Below are positions 7,821 to 14,949 of a DNA stretch of 54,179 bases, in pieces. The DNA is taken from NCBI RefSeq assembly GCF_900205925.1, contig NZ_OAOD01000021.1:1-54179 (forward strand), written 5' to 3'. The DNA is from Clostridium peptidivorans (lineage in GTDB: Bacteria; Bacillota; Clostridia; Clostridiales; Clostridiaceae). Numbering within the stretch: position 1 is the first letter of the stretch; every line of letters starts with the position of its first letter. The translations under genes were made by a program, and so were the position numbers. The notes beneath the pieces are model-generated. The model ran no database searches, had not been told where the DNA came from, and worked only from the letters and a program-made list of their open reading frames with translations.

Positions 7821-8804
7821 TTATTTGCTATTGTTTACTTCATACAAATAGCATTCCCGCAATACCCCATGCCCTCCATAACCTTCTTTGAAACGAAACA
7901 GCCCTGTATTGACTCCACTTCCTTTTACCTCAGTGGAAATACCCCAATCTAAATATGAAAAGCCGTTTTTTAGTCCCCATTCCATCATATGACCAAAAAT
8001 AAGGTTTAACGGCCGCTTATGCTGGAAACCATCGTGGTGGGCAATATAAAAACAGTTTATAACTCTGTCGTTCAGTAAAAATGCCAAAACACCCGCTGCA
8101 GGAGTTACTCCTTCATATGCTGCAAAGAGTTTTATCCTGTGAGAATAAAGAGTTTTTAGATGTTTGATTTCATCTAATGTATGTGCAGGCTTTGCATTAT
8201 GATTATGTTTAAGTTTATTTTCCAGAATAGGCCAAAAATCATTTATATCGGCATCCTCCACCACTGATAACCCACTTTTCAATGCCTTCTGATAGTTTCG
8301 AAAAGCTGTGTCACTCATTACCCGCTTTACAAAAGATTCCTCACCTTTTTTTAGCTCAAGGACTGTGGCCAGCTCTGTATACTCAAGCCTAAACCCAGAA
8401 AACCTTAAAGCAAAGTCAAGTTGGTCCGAAAGCTCCTTATGGTAAACCTTCGGAACAGGTTTTAGCCGTATATAGTCAAAACCAGCCATGGCACAATATT
8501 CCACAAGGGCACTTACTAACTCCAGGCATTTTTTAGTGCTTAGACTGGACTTTATTATGAGCCCTCCATGGGAAGCGCCGGGGTGGGAAACTAGGATGCG
8601 TTTATCCTCTTGTTGTACTACGGCAGCAGGAAGAACAGCAATGATTCCCTTATCCTCCATAAATATCAGGGAATGATCTGAAAACCTGTCTGAAGGATGA
8701 TAACCCAGGAATCTTCTCTCCTGCATAAAAGTGCCGTTAACTGAGGAACTCACAAATCCCTCCCATTCATTCTCAAGTTCTTTTGAATAGCTCTTTACAA
8801 ACAA
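7821..8804 (-). CDS. FemAB/GNAT-fold acyltransferase of the glycan cluster
   Basis: 327 residues with the tandem GNAT-like architecture of FemAB and BioF2-type acyltransferases: TFMQERRFLGYHPSDRF near the N-terminus, IAVLPA, a central Lys-rich region, and the C-terminal GNAT core (VTPAAGVLAFLLNDRVINCFY, LNLIFGHMMEWGLKNGFSYLDWG, FKEGYGG). FemX enzymes pass amino acids from aminoacyl-tRNA to lipid II; GNAT relatives in polysaccharide clusters acylate sugar amines. In this cluster an N-acyl transfer to the amino group freed by the LpxC-like enzyme or added by the aminotransferase is the simplest role (inference). No membrane segment. A 45-base gap separates it from the dehydrogenase gene upstream. 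Confidence 0.75.
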   Translation of the reverse strand: MFVKSYSKELENEWEGFVSSSVNGTFMQERRFLGYHPSDRFSDHSLIFMEDKGIIAVLPAAVVQQEDKRILVSHPGASHGGLIIKSSLSTKKCLELVSALVEYCAMAGFDYIRLKPVPKVYHKELSDQLDFALRFSGFRLEYTELATVLELKKGEESFVKRVMSDTAFRNYQKALKSGLSVVEDADINDFWPILENKLKHNHNAKPAHTLDEIKHLKTLYSHRIKLFAAYEGVTPAAGVLAFLLNDRVINCFYIAHHDGFQHKRPLNLIFGHMMEWGLKNGFSYLDWGISTEVKGSGVNTGLFRFKEGYGGHGVLRECYLYEVNNSK

Positions 8805-8849
8805 TATAATTTCACCACACTTTCCTGATTATAGTGCTTAGCATCTCCA

Positions 8850-9812
8850 TCAAAAGATGTTGATTTTCTCTCCGCCTTTTGCGAGAGATTCTGAAATGCA
8901 ATCAGTTATTTTTGCCACAAATTCTATATTTTTTCTACCGCTAAGAGGCTCCTTGTGTTCTCTAATGCATTCCATAAAATGAATACACTCCTGTGTCAGA
9001 GGTTCCGAATTGTCTTCCACTGCCAAAAAATGCTCCTGCTCTCCGTTATGGAAGATTTGGATTTTTCTATCGGCAGTCTGTGCATCGTCAAATACCAATT
9101 TTGTTTTCGATGCAACCAGTGTCATTTTCCTGGTTTTTTCCGTATGAATGAAGCTAGCAAATATAGAAGCTATTTTACCATTGGGGAAACCCAACAGTAT
9201 ATTGATAACATTGTTACAAGGACTTTGAATATATCTTTCACCATGGGCAATTACCCAGATAGGGTCCATCCCTATGAGGTGGCGTGAAAGATAAATATCA
9301 TGAACTGCCAGATCATGAAGAACATCTACTTTGGGAGCCTGAGAGGTGGAACTGGTTCTGGACATGTTGAAGTAACATAGATCATCAATAATATGTTTTT
9401 CTTCCAGAAGCCCCTTTATCCTTTTCACAGCAGGATGGTAAATCAATGTATGGCCGGCCATCAATACGGTATTTTGAGCAGCAGCCAATTCAATTAGATC
9501 ATGACTGTCTTTCCTGTTAATTGTCACGGGCTTTTCTACGAGAACAGCTTTGCCTTTGCTTATTGCTTCCTTCGCCAACATGTAATGGCTTTCAGGTGTC
9601 GTGGCAATAACAACCCCCTGTACCGTACTGTCATTTAATATATTGTTTATGTTTTCAGTGTACTGGACTTGAGGGTATGGAGATAAAGCCTCCTTTAGTT
9701 TTTGAAGGTCAAGATCATAGGCCCACTTTAATTCACAGCCTTCTATTGAAGTTAAGGTTTTCAGATAATGTTTGCCCCATTTTCCACACCCTATCAAAGC
9801 TAGCTTAATCAT
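8850..9812 (-). CDS. Gfo/Idh/MocA-family NAD-dependent sugar dehydrogenase
   Basis: 320 residues. The N-terminal Rossmann fold begins with the GCGKWGKHY dinucleotide loop; VVIATTPESHY, the catalytic-type lysine motif AVLVEKPVTI, and a C-terminal substrate domain with DVLHDLAVHDIYLSRHL follow. The length and motifs match the WlbA/GnnA group, which oxidise the 3-OH of UDP-GlcNAc(A) so that a DegT aminotransferase can aminate it. That aminotransferase is encoded six genes downstream. First gene of the minus-strand cluster. The start at 9812 has only a weak ribosome-binding site (GGGAA). Confidence 0.85.
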   Translation of the reverse strand: MIKLALIGCGKWGKHYLKTLTSIEGCELKWAYDLDLQKLKEALSPYPQVQYTENINNILNDSTVQGVVIATTPESHYMLAKEAISKGKAVLVEKPVTINRKDSHDLIELAAAQNTVLMAGHTLIYHPAVKRIKGLLEEKHIIDDLCYFNMSRTSSTSQAPKVDVLHDLAVHDIYLSRHLIGMDPIWVIAHGERYIQSPCNNVINILLGFPNGKIASIFASFIHTEKTRKMTLVASKTKLVFDDAQTADRKIQIFHNGEQEHFLAVEDNSEPLTQECIHFMECIREHKEPLSGRKNIEFVAKITDCISESLAKGGEKINIF

Positions 9813-10149
9813 TGCAATTCCCTTTCCAATTATATTAGATATATATTAGAGTATATGTTAGTGTGCCATATAATAGTATATTCACCAATAAAAAAAAGGG
9901 GCATATGCCCCAAAAACTTCTAATTCAAGCTATTCACCGTTTTATTAACACCACACACTCTACGCGGATGGTTTATAGAACATGCTTTAAAAACCTCTGT
10001 TACTTGTGATACGGTTCAGTGTCCCTAATTCTAATATTTTAATATAATTCATCGTCATAATATACTATTGTATCCCTACTTAATTGTCCAGATTAAACTA
10101 AAAAAATTTCACTATGATGAAATTTCCTCCTTAATCAATCTTAATAAAG
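9813..10149. other. intergenic region with a gene relic, upstream boundary of the glycan cluster
   Basis: No intact gene. On the minus strand a short open run ends in a stop about 20 bases before the terminator at 9888-9911 (translation around FINHPRRVCGVNKTVNSLN). It looks like the last codons of a destroyed gene, possibly a transposase, but is too short to name. GATACGGTTCAGTGTC at about 10012 resembles the inverted repeat near 2901 on the opposite side of the cluster. The promoter of the cluster must lie between about 9815 and 9890. Confidence 0.4.
9888..9911 (-). terminator. intrinsic terminator (minus strand)
   Basis: GGGGCATATGCCCC at 9898-9911 is followed on the minus strand by eight or more T. 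It insulates the glycan cluster from transcription entering from the right. Confidence 0.85.
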
Positions 10150-10382
10150 ACATTTTTAATGTTGAATATAGTATGAGATTTGCATCGTAGAAAGCATTGA
10201 GCAAGCATTAAAGGCTCTTTATTTCTGACTTTAAAACACCGTTAAGAGCCTTCTACTGTCTGAGCGACAGCGAGTTTAGAAGGCTTAGGTGTTTTAAAAC
10301 CGAAGAAATATTAGAGCCTTTTTGCACAGTGAATTGCTTTACTAGATGCAAATCCCATACTACTAATTCAACATTAAAAATC
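10150..10382 (-). repeat. family 1 palindromic repeat, solo copy
   Basis: About 233 bp bounded by ACATTTTTAATGTTGAA and its near complement TTCAACATTAAAAAT. The two halves pair with each other (for example TTTGCAT near the left end with ATGCAAA near the right). The core contains CTGTCTGAGCGACAG. It is oriented opposite to most first members of pairs. Its right edge lies 2 bases from the stop codon of the flavoprotein gene. Confidence 0.85.
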
Positions 10383-10383
10383 T

Positions 10384-10962
10384 CTACTTTCTTTTCTTTT
10401 TCTTCTGTACTGAAAATCCAAACTTACCTATTGATTTTTCAGGCAATGGATAATATTCTCCATGACAATAAGTCATTAAATTTGCCTTCTCATAATGTAT
10501 CTTTCCATTTTCATCTATAAGAAAATCCTCTACCTGTACATTTGTAACTTCTCCCAAAAATAGATCATGGGAACCTAGTTTTATAATATCTTTTAATTTA
10601 CACTCTAGTGCCACAGGGCATTCCTTTATAGATGGAACTGAAATACTCTTGCTTTCTTCTATATTTAAATTAAAGTGTTTTAATTTATCTAGATCTCTCC
10701 CAGACTTAACTCCGCAAAAATCCACTGCCTTTACCAAATCCTTAGATGGTAAATTGACCACAAATTCTCCTGTTTCTTTTATATATTCATAGGAAAGTCT
10801 TTCAGGTCTTATAGCAAGTGATATTATAGGAGGTCTTGTGCAAGCGGTTCCTACCCACCCCGCTGTAAATACATTTACCTTTCCCTCTGAGTTTTTAGAA
10901 GTTACTAAAACTACAGGAACAGGATTTAACATAGCGCTGCCTTTAAAATTTGTTCTACTCAT
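10384..10962 (-). CDS. flavin reductase-like / flavoredoxin-type FMN-binding protein
   Basis: 192 residues, the usual size. The split-barrel flavin-reductase fold shows in LNPVPVVLVTSKNSEGKVNVFTAGW near the N-terminus, PPIISLAIRP, and GEFVVNLPS, followed by the conserved acidic and DLFLGEVTNV strand. Such proteins bind FMN and reduce it, or pass electrons in anaerobes (flavoredoxin). The substrate partner is unknown. A GGAGGT site precedes the ATG. The C-terminus ends in a basic run (KKKKRK), with the stop 2 bases from a family 1 repeat, so the original end may have been altered by that insertion. Confidence 0.85.
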   Translation of the reverse strand: MSRTNFKGSAMLNPVPVVLVTSKNSEGKVNVFTAGWVGTACTRPPIISLAIRPERLSYEYIKETGEFVVNLPSKDLVKAVDFCGVKSGRDLDKLKHFNLNIEESKSISVPSIKECPVALECKLKDIIKLGSHDLFLGEVTNVQVEDFLIDENGKIHYEKANLMTYCHGEYYPLPEKSIGKFGFSVQKKKKRK

Positions 10963-10980
10963 AATCTACCTCCGAAATTT

Positions 10981-11002
10981 AAAAAGTTGCCCGCAACTTT
11001 TT
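10981..11002 (-). terminator. terminator-like hairpin in the leader of the flavoprotein gene
   Basis: A 10-bp perfect stem (AAAAAGTTGC / GCAACTTTTT) lies just upstream of the GGAGGT site on the minus strand. The stem ends in T5, so it could attenuate the flavoprotein gene or terminate an upstream transcript. No ligand-binding aptamer could be recognised in front of it. Confidence 0.5.
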
Positions 11003-11131
11003 AGGTTCTAGGTACTATCCCCTAGCATCTTTATCCTAATTCCTTAAAATTGCATAGCGATTTCTTATAAATTATATACTAAGTAAAGGAGTTTTTAAAT
11101 ATATGTAGAACTTAATAAATACAATTTATTT

Positions 11132-11200
11132 TGCATAATTTATATAAATCTGTGATTTCATTACAGATCATCACATCTCAATTCATTGAGATGTTTCATT
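11132..11200 (-). repeat. family 2 double-hairpin repeat
   Basis: Reverse-orientation copy of the roughly 67-bp repeat: ACATCTCAAT...ATTGAGATGT hairpin plus a second hairpin that contains GAAATCACAGATTT, ending in TGCA. It sits directly upstream of the DUF4912 gene. Confidence 0.75.
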
Positions 11201-11229
11201 AATTATAAAGATATGGGGTGAATTACTTA

Positions 11230-11610
11230 ATGAATAGCACAAAATCAAAAATTGTTCTTATGGTACAAAGTGCACGTAAAGTTTATTGCTATTTTACAGT
11301 GTCTCCTTTATTTATAAAGGAATTTAGTGATAAGTACGGAGAGCCGCTTTGGAACAGCTCAAAACCTGTTCTTACGGTTTATGAGCTAAATGGGGATGAA
11401 GAAAAGGAAATTGAAAGCATATTTATAGATGCTTTTGCTGATAATTGGTATATAGATTTGGATAAAGATGCTATAGATATTTTAATAAAGCTTAGAAGGC
11501 TTCTTCCAGATAATACTTATATAGATATTGCTACTTCTAATAAGGTTACAACTCCACGAATGGTCGAATCTCAAGATACATCAGTTTACTACAAGGATAT
11601 TAAGGAGTGA
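11230..11610 (+). CDS. DUF4912-domain protein
   Basis: 126 residues from the ATG at 11230, which sits 9 nt after GGGGTG; an upstream in-frame GTG at 11218 is overlapped by that site. The protein matches the DUF4912 pattern: SARKVYCYFTVSPL at the start, W-containing LTVYELN, and FADNWYIDL followed by a dense charged stretch. The function is unknown. It is translationally coupled to the GH57 branching enzyme (stop overlaps the next ribosome-binding site), a pairing common in clostridia, which suggests a role with alpha-glucan or storage polysaccharide. Confidence 0.75.
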   Translation: MNSTKSKIVLMVQSARKVYCYFTVSPLFIKEFSDKYGEPLWNSSKPVLTVYELNGDEEKEIESIFIDAFADNWYIDLDKDAIDILIKLRRLLPDNTYIDIATSNKVTTPRMVESQDTSVYYKDIKE

Positions 11611-11615
11611 TTTTT

Positions 11616-13199
11616 TTGAAAAAAGGATACGTAGCTATGGTACTTCACAGCCATATGCCCTTTGTAAGACATCCAGAAATAGATGACGCCCTAGAAGAAA
11701 GATGGCTATTTGAAGCTATGAGTGAATGTTACATACCTTTAATTCAAGGCTATGACAAGCTTTTAGATGAAGGTATAGATTTTAATATAACTATGTCCAT
11801 AACCCCTCCTCTTATGGAAATGCTTGAGGATGACTATTTAAATAAAAAATATGAAGAGTATTTGACAAAAAGCATAGAGCTTTCGGAAAAAGAAATCTTA
11901 CGAAATAAGGGAAACAAGGGATTACAAAGCTTAGGAATATTTTATAACGAAAGATTTAAGGGACTTTTAAAAACATATAAATCTTATGATAAAAGACTTA
12001 TGAATGCTTTTAAAAAATTTGATAAGCTAGGAGTTCTTGAGATAATAACTTGCTCTGCAACTCATGGGCTTTTACCTCTACTTTCTGTAAATCCCGAAAC
12101 TGTAAGGGCTCAAATTTATACTGGGGTAAAATCCTATACAGATTGTATAGGTCATGAGCCTTCTGGAATATGGCTTCCTGAATGTGCTTATAGCTATAAT
12201 TTAGATGATGTACTTAAAGAAAATGGGCTGAAATATTTCTTAGTTGAAAATATAGGTATATTAAATGCTTCACCAAAGCCTTTATATGGGACCTACGCTC
12301 CAATTGTAACTCCTAATGGATTATGTGCTTTTGGACGTGATTTAGAATCTTCTCATCAAGTATGGAGTAACTTTATAGGCTATCCTGGCGATCCTGATTA
12401 TAGAGAATTTTATAAGGATATAGGCTATGAACTTCCTATGGAATACATAAAGCCTTACTTAAACAAAGCTGGAATACGAGTGGATACTGGATTAAAATAT
12501 CATAGAATAACAGGCTCTACTGATGATAAAGAATATTATGTACCAGAAAACGCCTTAGTTAAAGCAGAAAGCCACGGTGGTCACTTTGCACACTGTAAAC
12601 ATCATCAAATAGAAAAAGCAAGTTCTCATATGGATATACCTGCTATAATAACTTGTCCTTATGATACAGAATTATTTGGTCACTGGTGGTTTGAAGGCCC
12701 TGATTTTATATATACATTTTTAAAAAGATCTTCAGAAAATTGGACTTCCTATGAGCTTACAACTCCTAAAAAATACTTAGAAAAACATTCTAGGGTTCAA
12801 TGCTCAAGTCCATCCCCTTCTAGTTGGGGAGAACATGGAGATTATTCAGTTTGGATTAATAGTTCAAATGATTGGATATACAGAGACCTTCATGAAGCTG
12901 CTGAGAAGATGATAAGACTTGCAAATACTTTTAAGAAACCTACTTCATTACAAAAGAGAGCTCTTAACGAAGCTGCTCGTGAGCTTGTTTTAGCTGAATC
13001 CTCAGATTGGCCATTTATTATAAAAAATAACACTTCTGTACAATATGCAGTAAATAGACTAAATGCTCATATAGAAAGATTTAATAAACTTTACGAGCAA
13101 ATAACTAAAAATGCAATTGATATAAAATATCTTAATAAAATAGAATCTCTTGATAATATATTTCCTAATATAGATTATTCTGTATATAGAAGTCTCTAG
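11616..13199 (+). CDS. GH57 1,4-alpha-glucan branching enzyme (DUF1957 type)
   Basis: About 527 residues, typical for bacterial GH57 branching enzymes. The start is TTG at 11616, 9 nt after AAGGAG. GH57 motifs in order: YVAMVLHSHMPFVRHPE, a TCSATHGLLPLL block, GIWLPECAY with the nucleophile Glu, and CPYDTELFGHWWFEGP with the acid Asp. The C-terminal DUF1957 helical domain carries SSDWPFIIKN. These enzymes introduce alpha-1,6 branches into alpha-glucans in the cytosol. Together with the upstream DUF4912 gene it forms a two-gene operon ended by the terminator at 13234-13278. No other glycogen genes are in the window. Confidence 0.92.
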   Translation: MKKGYVAMVLHSHMPFVRHPEIDDALEERWLFEAMSECYIPLIQGYDKLLDEGIDFNITMSITPPLMEMLEDDYLNKKYEEYLTKSIELSEKEILRNKGNKGLQSLGIFYNERFKGLLKTYKSYDKRLMNAFKKFDKLGVLEIITCSATHGLLPLLSVNPETVRAQIYTGVKSYTDCIGHEPSGIWLPECAYSYNLDDVLKENGLKYFLVENIGILNASPKPLYGTYAPIVTPNGLCAFGRDLESSHQVWSNFIGYPGDPDYREFYKDIGYELPMEYIKPYLNKAGIRVDTGLKYHRITGSTDDKEYYVPENALVKAESHGGHFAHCKHHQIEKASSHMDIPAIITCPYDTELFGHWWFEGPDFIYTFLKRSSENWTSYELTTPKKYLEKHSRVQCSSPSPSSWGEHGDYSVWINSSNDWIYRDLHEAAEKMIRLANTFKKPTSLQKRALNEAARELVLAESSDWPFIIKNNTSVQYAVNRLNAHIERFNKLYEQITKNAIDIKYLNKIESLDNIFPNIDYSVYRSL

Positions 13200-13233
13200 T
13201 TAATCTTTAGTTTTTATAAATATTAAATAAAAA

Positions 13234-13278
13234 AGCTTTGCATTAAAGAATTGTTAATTAATTCTTTAATGCAAAGCT
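13234..13278. terminator. bidirectional terminator between the branching enzyme and queT
   Basis: A 19-bp stem (AGCTTTGCATTAAAGAATT and complement) flanked by A- and T-runs on both sides, between converging genes. Confidence 0.9.
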
Positions 13279-13287
13279 ATTTTTTAT

Positions 13288-13785
13288 CTAACTATTAAAT
13301 ATTCTTTTTAACTGTTGATTTTTTTCTATAAAAAGCATTAATGGCAAACCAAGACCATAGCATGCTAAAATCTGTCCGAACCCTACTTGAAGCATAGTTA
13401 TAGCAATAGGCCATTTTAAAGTATAGTTTAAAAGCCAACCTACTATAAGTGCATTTACTACTACTGGTGGCATTGGTGCTAAATATTTTTTAAATCTCAG
13501 ATTGCTCTTACCAATTAAATAAGTCATAAAAGCTGCTATAAGTGAAGCTAAAGACCCAAATATTATATCTAGTGGTCCAACGGGACTTAATAGATTTGAT
13601 ATTAAACAACCTACAAAAAGACCTGGTATAGCTGCCGTTGAAAAAAAAGGCAGTATTGTAAGAGCTTCTGCAACTCTAAACTGAGATGCTTGATAACTCA
13701 TTGGGTAAGTTAAGTACATTGTAACAACTGCATATATTGCAGCAATTATAGCGCTTAGTGCTAAATTTCTTGTATTTTTTTTCAT
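13288..13785 (-). CDS. queT: QueT, preQ0/queuosine-precursor ECF transporter S component
   Basis: 165 residues with five or six membrane spans. QueT-type sequence is clear: RNLALSAIIAAIYAVVTM, QASQFRVAEALTILPFF, PGLFVGCLISNLLSP and PLDIIFGSLASLIAA. It captures a queuosine precursor for import with the shared ECF energising module, whose genes are not here. The ATG at 13785 is used rather than 13800, because the latter overlaps the GGAGG ribosome-binding site at 13794-13798. The preQ1 riboswitch directly upstream confirms the substrate class. Confidence 0.92.
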   Translation of the reverse strand: MKKNTRNLALSAIIAAIYAVVTMYLTYPMSYQASQFRVAEALTILPFFSTAAIPGLFVGCLISNLLSPVGPLDIIFGSLASLIAAFMTYLIGKSNLRFKKYLAPMPPVVVNALIVGWLLNYTLKWPIAITMLQVGFGQILACYGLGLPLMLFIEKNQQLKRIFNS

Positions 13786-13793
13786 ATCTAATA

Positions 13794-13838
13794 CCTCCAT
13801 AGTTTTATTTTAAGGCAGGATGGTTACGAACTGCCTGT
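13794..13838 (-). promoter_or_regulatory. preQ1-I riboswitch controlling queT
   Basis: On the minus strand the leader reads AGGCAG, an 11-12 nt loop UUCGUAACCAUC, CUGCCU, then the A-rich tail UUAAAAUAAAACUAUGGAGG. This is the preQ1-I H-type pseudoknot: short P1 stem, loop containing GUAAC, and an A-rich tail that folds back. The tail runs straight into the GGAGG site, so preQ1 binding should hide the ribosome-binding site and shut off translation. Confidence 0.88.
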
Positions 13839-14016
13839 ACCTATATTAACTTAACACTTGATAAGTTTAATGCAAATAATCCTATAAGTCAATTCAAAAA
13901 TACACACTTTCCAATTAATATAAACCTTCAACTAAATAAATTATCTTATAATTTCTTATACATTTTAAACATCACACGTGCCCTCTTCTCATAAAATACA
14001 TTAGGGGGTGAATATT

Positions 14017-14172
14017 ATGAAAAAACTATCCATATTTTATAGGCTCCTTTTCACTTTAATATTTATACTAATAGTGGAAATTATACTAATCTATATTGGT
14101 CATAAAATGGAATCTGAAAAAACTCTTAGGGAATTTAAACTTGAAACATCAATAATTTGTTGTGATAAATAA
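14017..14172 (+). CDS. small single-span membrane protein, 51 residues
   Basis: A short frame with a strong GGGGGTG ribosome-binding site 6 nt before its ATG. Predicted protein: MKKLSIFYRL, then a hydrophobic span (about residues 9-28, LLFTLIFILIVEIILIYIG), then a charged tail (HKMESEKTLREFKL) ending SIICCDK with a Cys pair. No family recognised. It lies 40 bases before the DMT transporter gene in the same direction and could share its transcript; the good start site and clean topology support a real gene. Confidence 0.65.
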   Translation: MKKLSIFYRLLFTLIFILIVEIILIYIGHKMESEKTLREFKLETSIICCDK

Positions 14173-14212
14173 CATTTAAAATAATATACATGAATTTAAG
14201 GAGATGATATAC

Positions 14213-14641
14213 ATGAAAGAAATAATACCCTACATATTTGCAATACTTATAGGTTTATTTACTACCGCTGAATCTTATATGAGTTCAGAGCTTGGAGAAA
14301 TGACTAGTCCATCTATATCTACATTTTATAATCTTTTTATAGGAGCAATTGTATTTGCTGTTCCTCTTGTTTTAAGTAACAATATAAATAAATCTGTAGA
14401 AATTTTAAAAGCCAGACCTCTTTTATTAACAGGAGGAATTTTTGGAGCCTTTATAATATATTTTATAGCTAAATCAGTACCCATATTAGGTCTAACGGTT
14501 ACTCTTACTTTATCTATAGCTTCTCAAACCCTTAGCAGTTTTTATCTTGATACATTTATATACAAACATGCTTCACTTGGAATATATGAGATAATTGGAG
14601 TGCTATTTACTTTAGTGGGAGTGTGGTTTATGGTAAAATAG
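14213..14641 (+). CDS. YdcZ/DUF606-type DMT-superfamily transporter
   Basis: 142 residues from the ATG at 14213 (9 nt after AAGGAG) with four or five hydrophobic spans. The family pattern shows in PYIFAILIGLFTTAESYMS at the N-terminus, STFYNLFIGAIVF, and a C-terminal LGIYEIIGVLFTLVGVW. These half-size proteins belong to the drug/metabolite superfamily and probably work as dimers; the substrate is unknown. It precedes the guanidine-type riboswitch and MATE gene but has a separate promoter, because the riboswitch promoter lies downstream of its stop. Confidence 0.8.
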   Translation: MKEIIPYIFAILIGLFTTAESYMSSELGEMTSPSISTFYNLFIGAIVFAVPLVLSNNINKSVEILKARPLLLTGGIFGAFIIYFIAKSVPILGLTVTLTLSIASQTLSSFYLDTFIYKHASLGIYEIIGVLFTLVGVWFMVK

Positions 14642-14652
14642 CATATTATCTC

Positions 14653-14681
14653 TTGATATTAAGATTATATTTTGCTATAAT
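14653..14681 (+). promoter_or_regulatory. sigma-A promoter of the MATE leader
   Basis: TTGATA (14653-14658), 17-base spacer, perfect TATAAT (14676-14681). Transcription should start near 14688, just before the riboswitch. Confidence 0.85.
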
Positions 14682-14697
14682 TTCAAAGGAAAACTCT

Positions 14698-14840
14698 ATT
14701 ATTAGCCAATGAACAGTACCCAGCTGCTAATGATTATATAGGGTTTCATAAAAACTTTATATATAACTGACAACTATAAACCTATAATTGTCCAAGTGCC
14801 GAAGGTAAACACTTTGAAAAGCTTCATCAAAGTGTTTTTT
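14698..14840 (+). promoter_or_regulatory. probable guanidine-IV (mepA-type) riboswitch with terminator
   Basis: A structured leader sits between a strong promoter and a MATE gene. A first stem TTAGC...GCTAA encloses GCCAATGAACAGTACCCAGC. An A/T-rich linker follows, then a conserved-looking GTGCCGAAGGTAAAC, then an intrinsic terminator (AACACTTTGA / TCAAAGTGTT plus T6, 14808-14840). Guanidine-IV riboswitches occur in this position before mepA-type MATE pumps in clostridia and switch transcription on when guanidinium binds. The assignment rests on genetic context and remembered consensus elements, not a covariance-model match. Confidence 0.65.
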
Positions 14841-14949
14841 ATTTGCCCTAATTTGCGCATAATTTGCAATCTTTTTCAACTTTATGTCAAATATGCGCAT
14901 TCCAATTACATTAAGGTATTTTATTAAATATTACATAGGAGGAACATCA

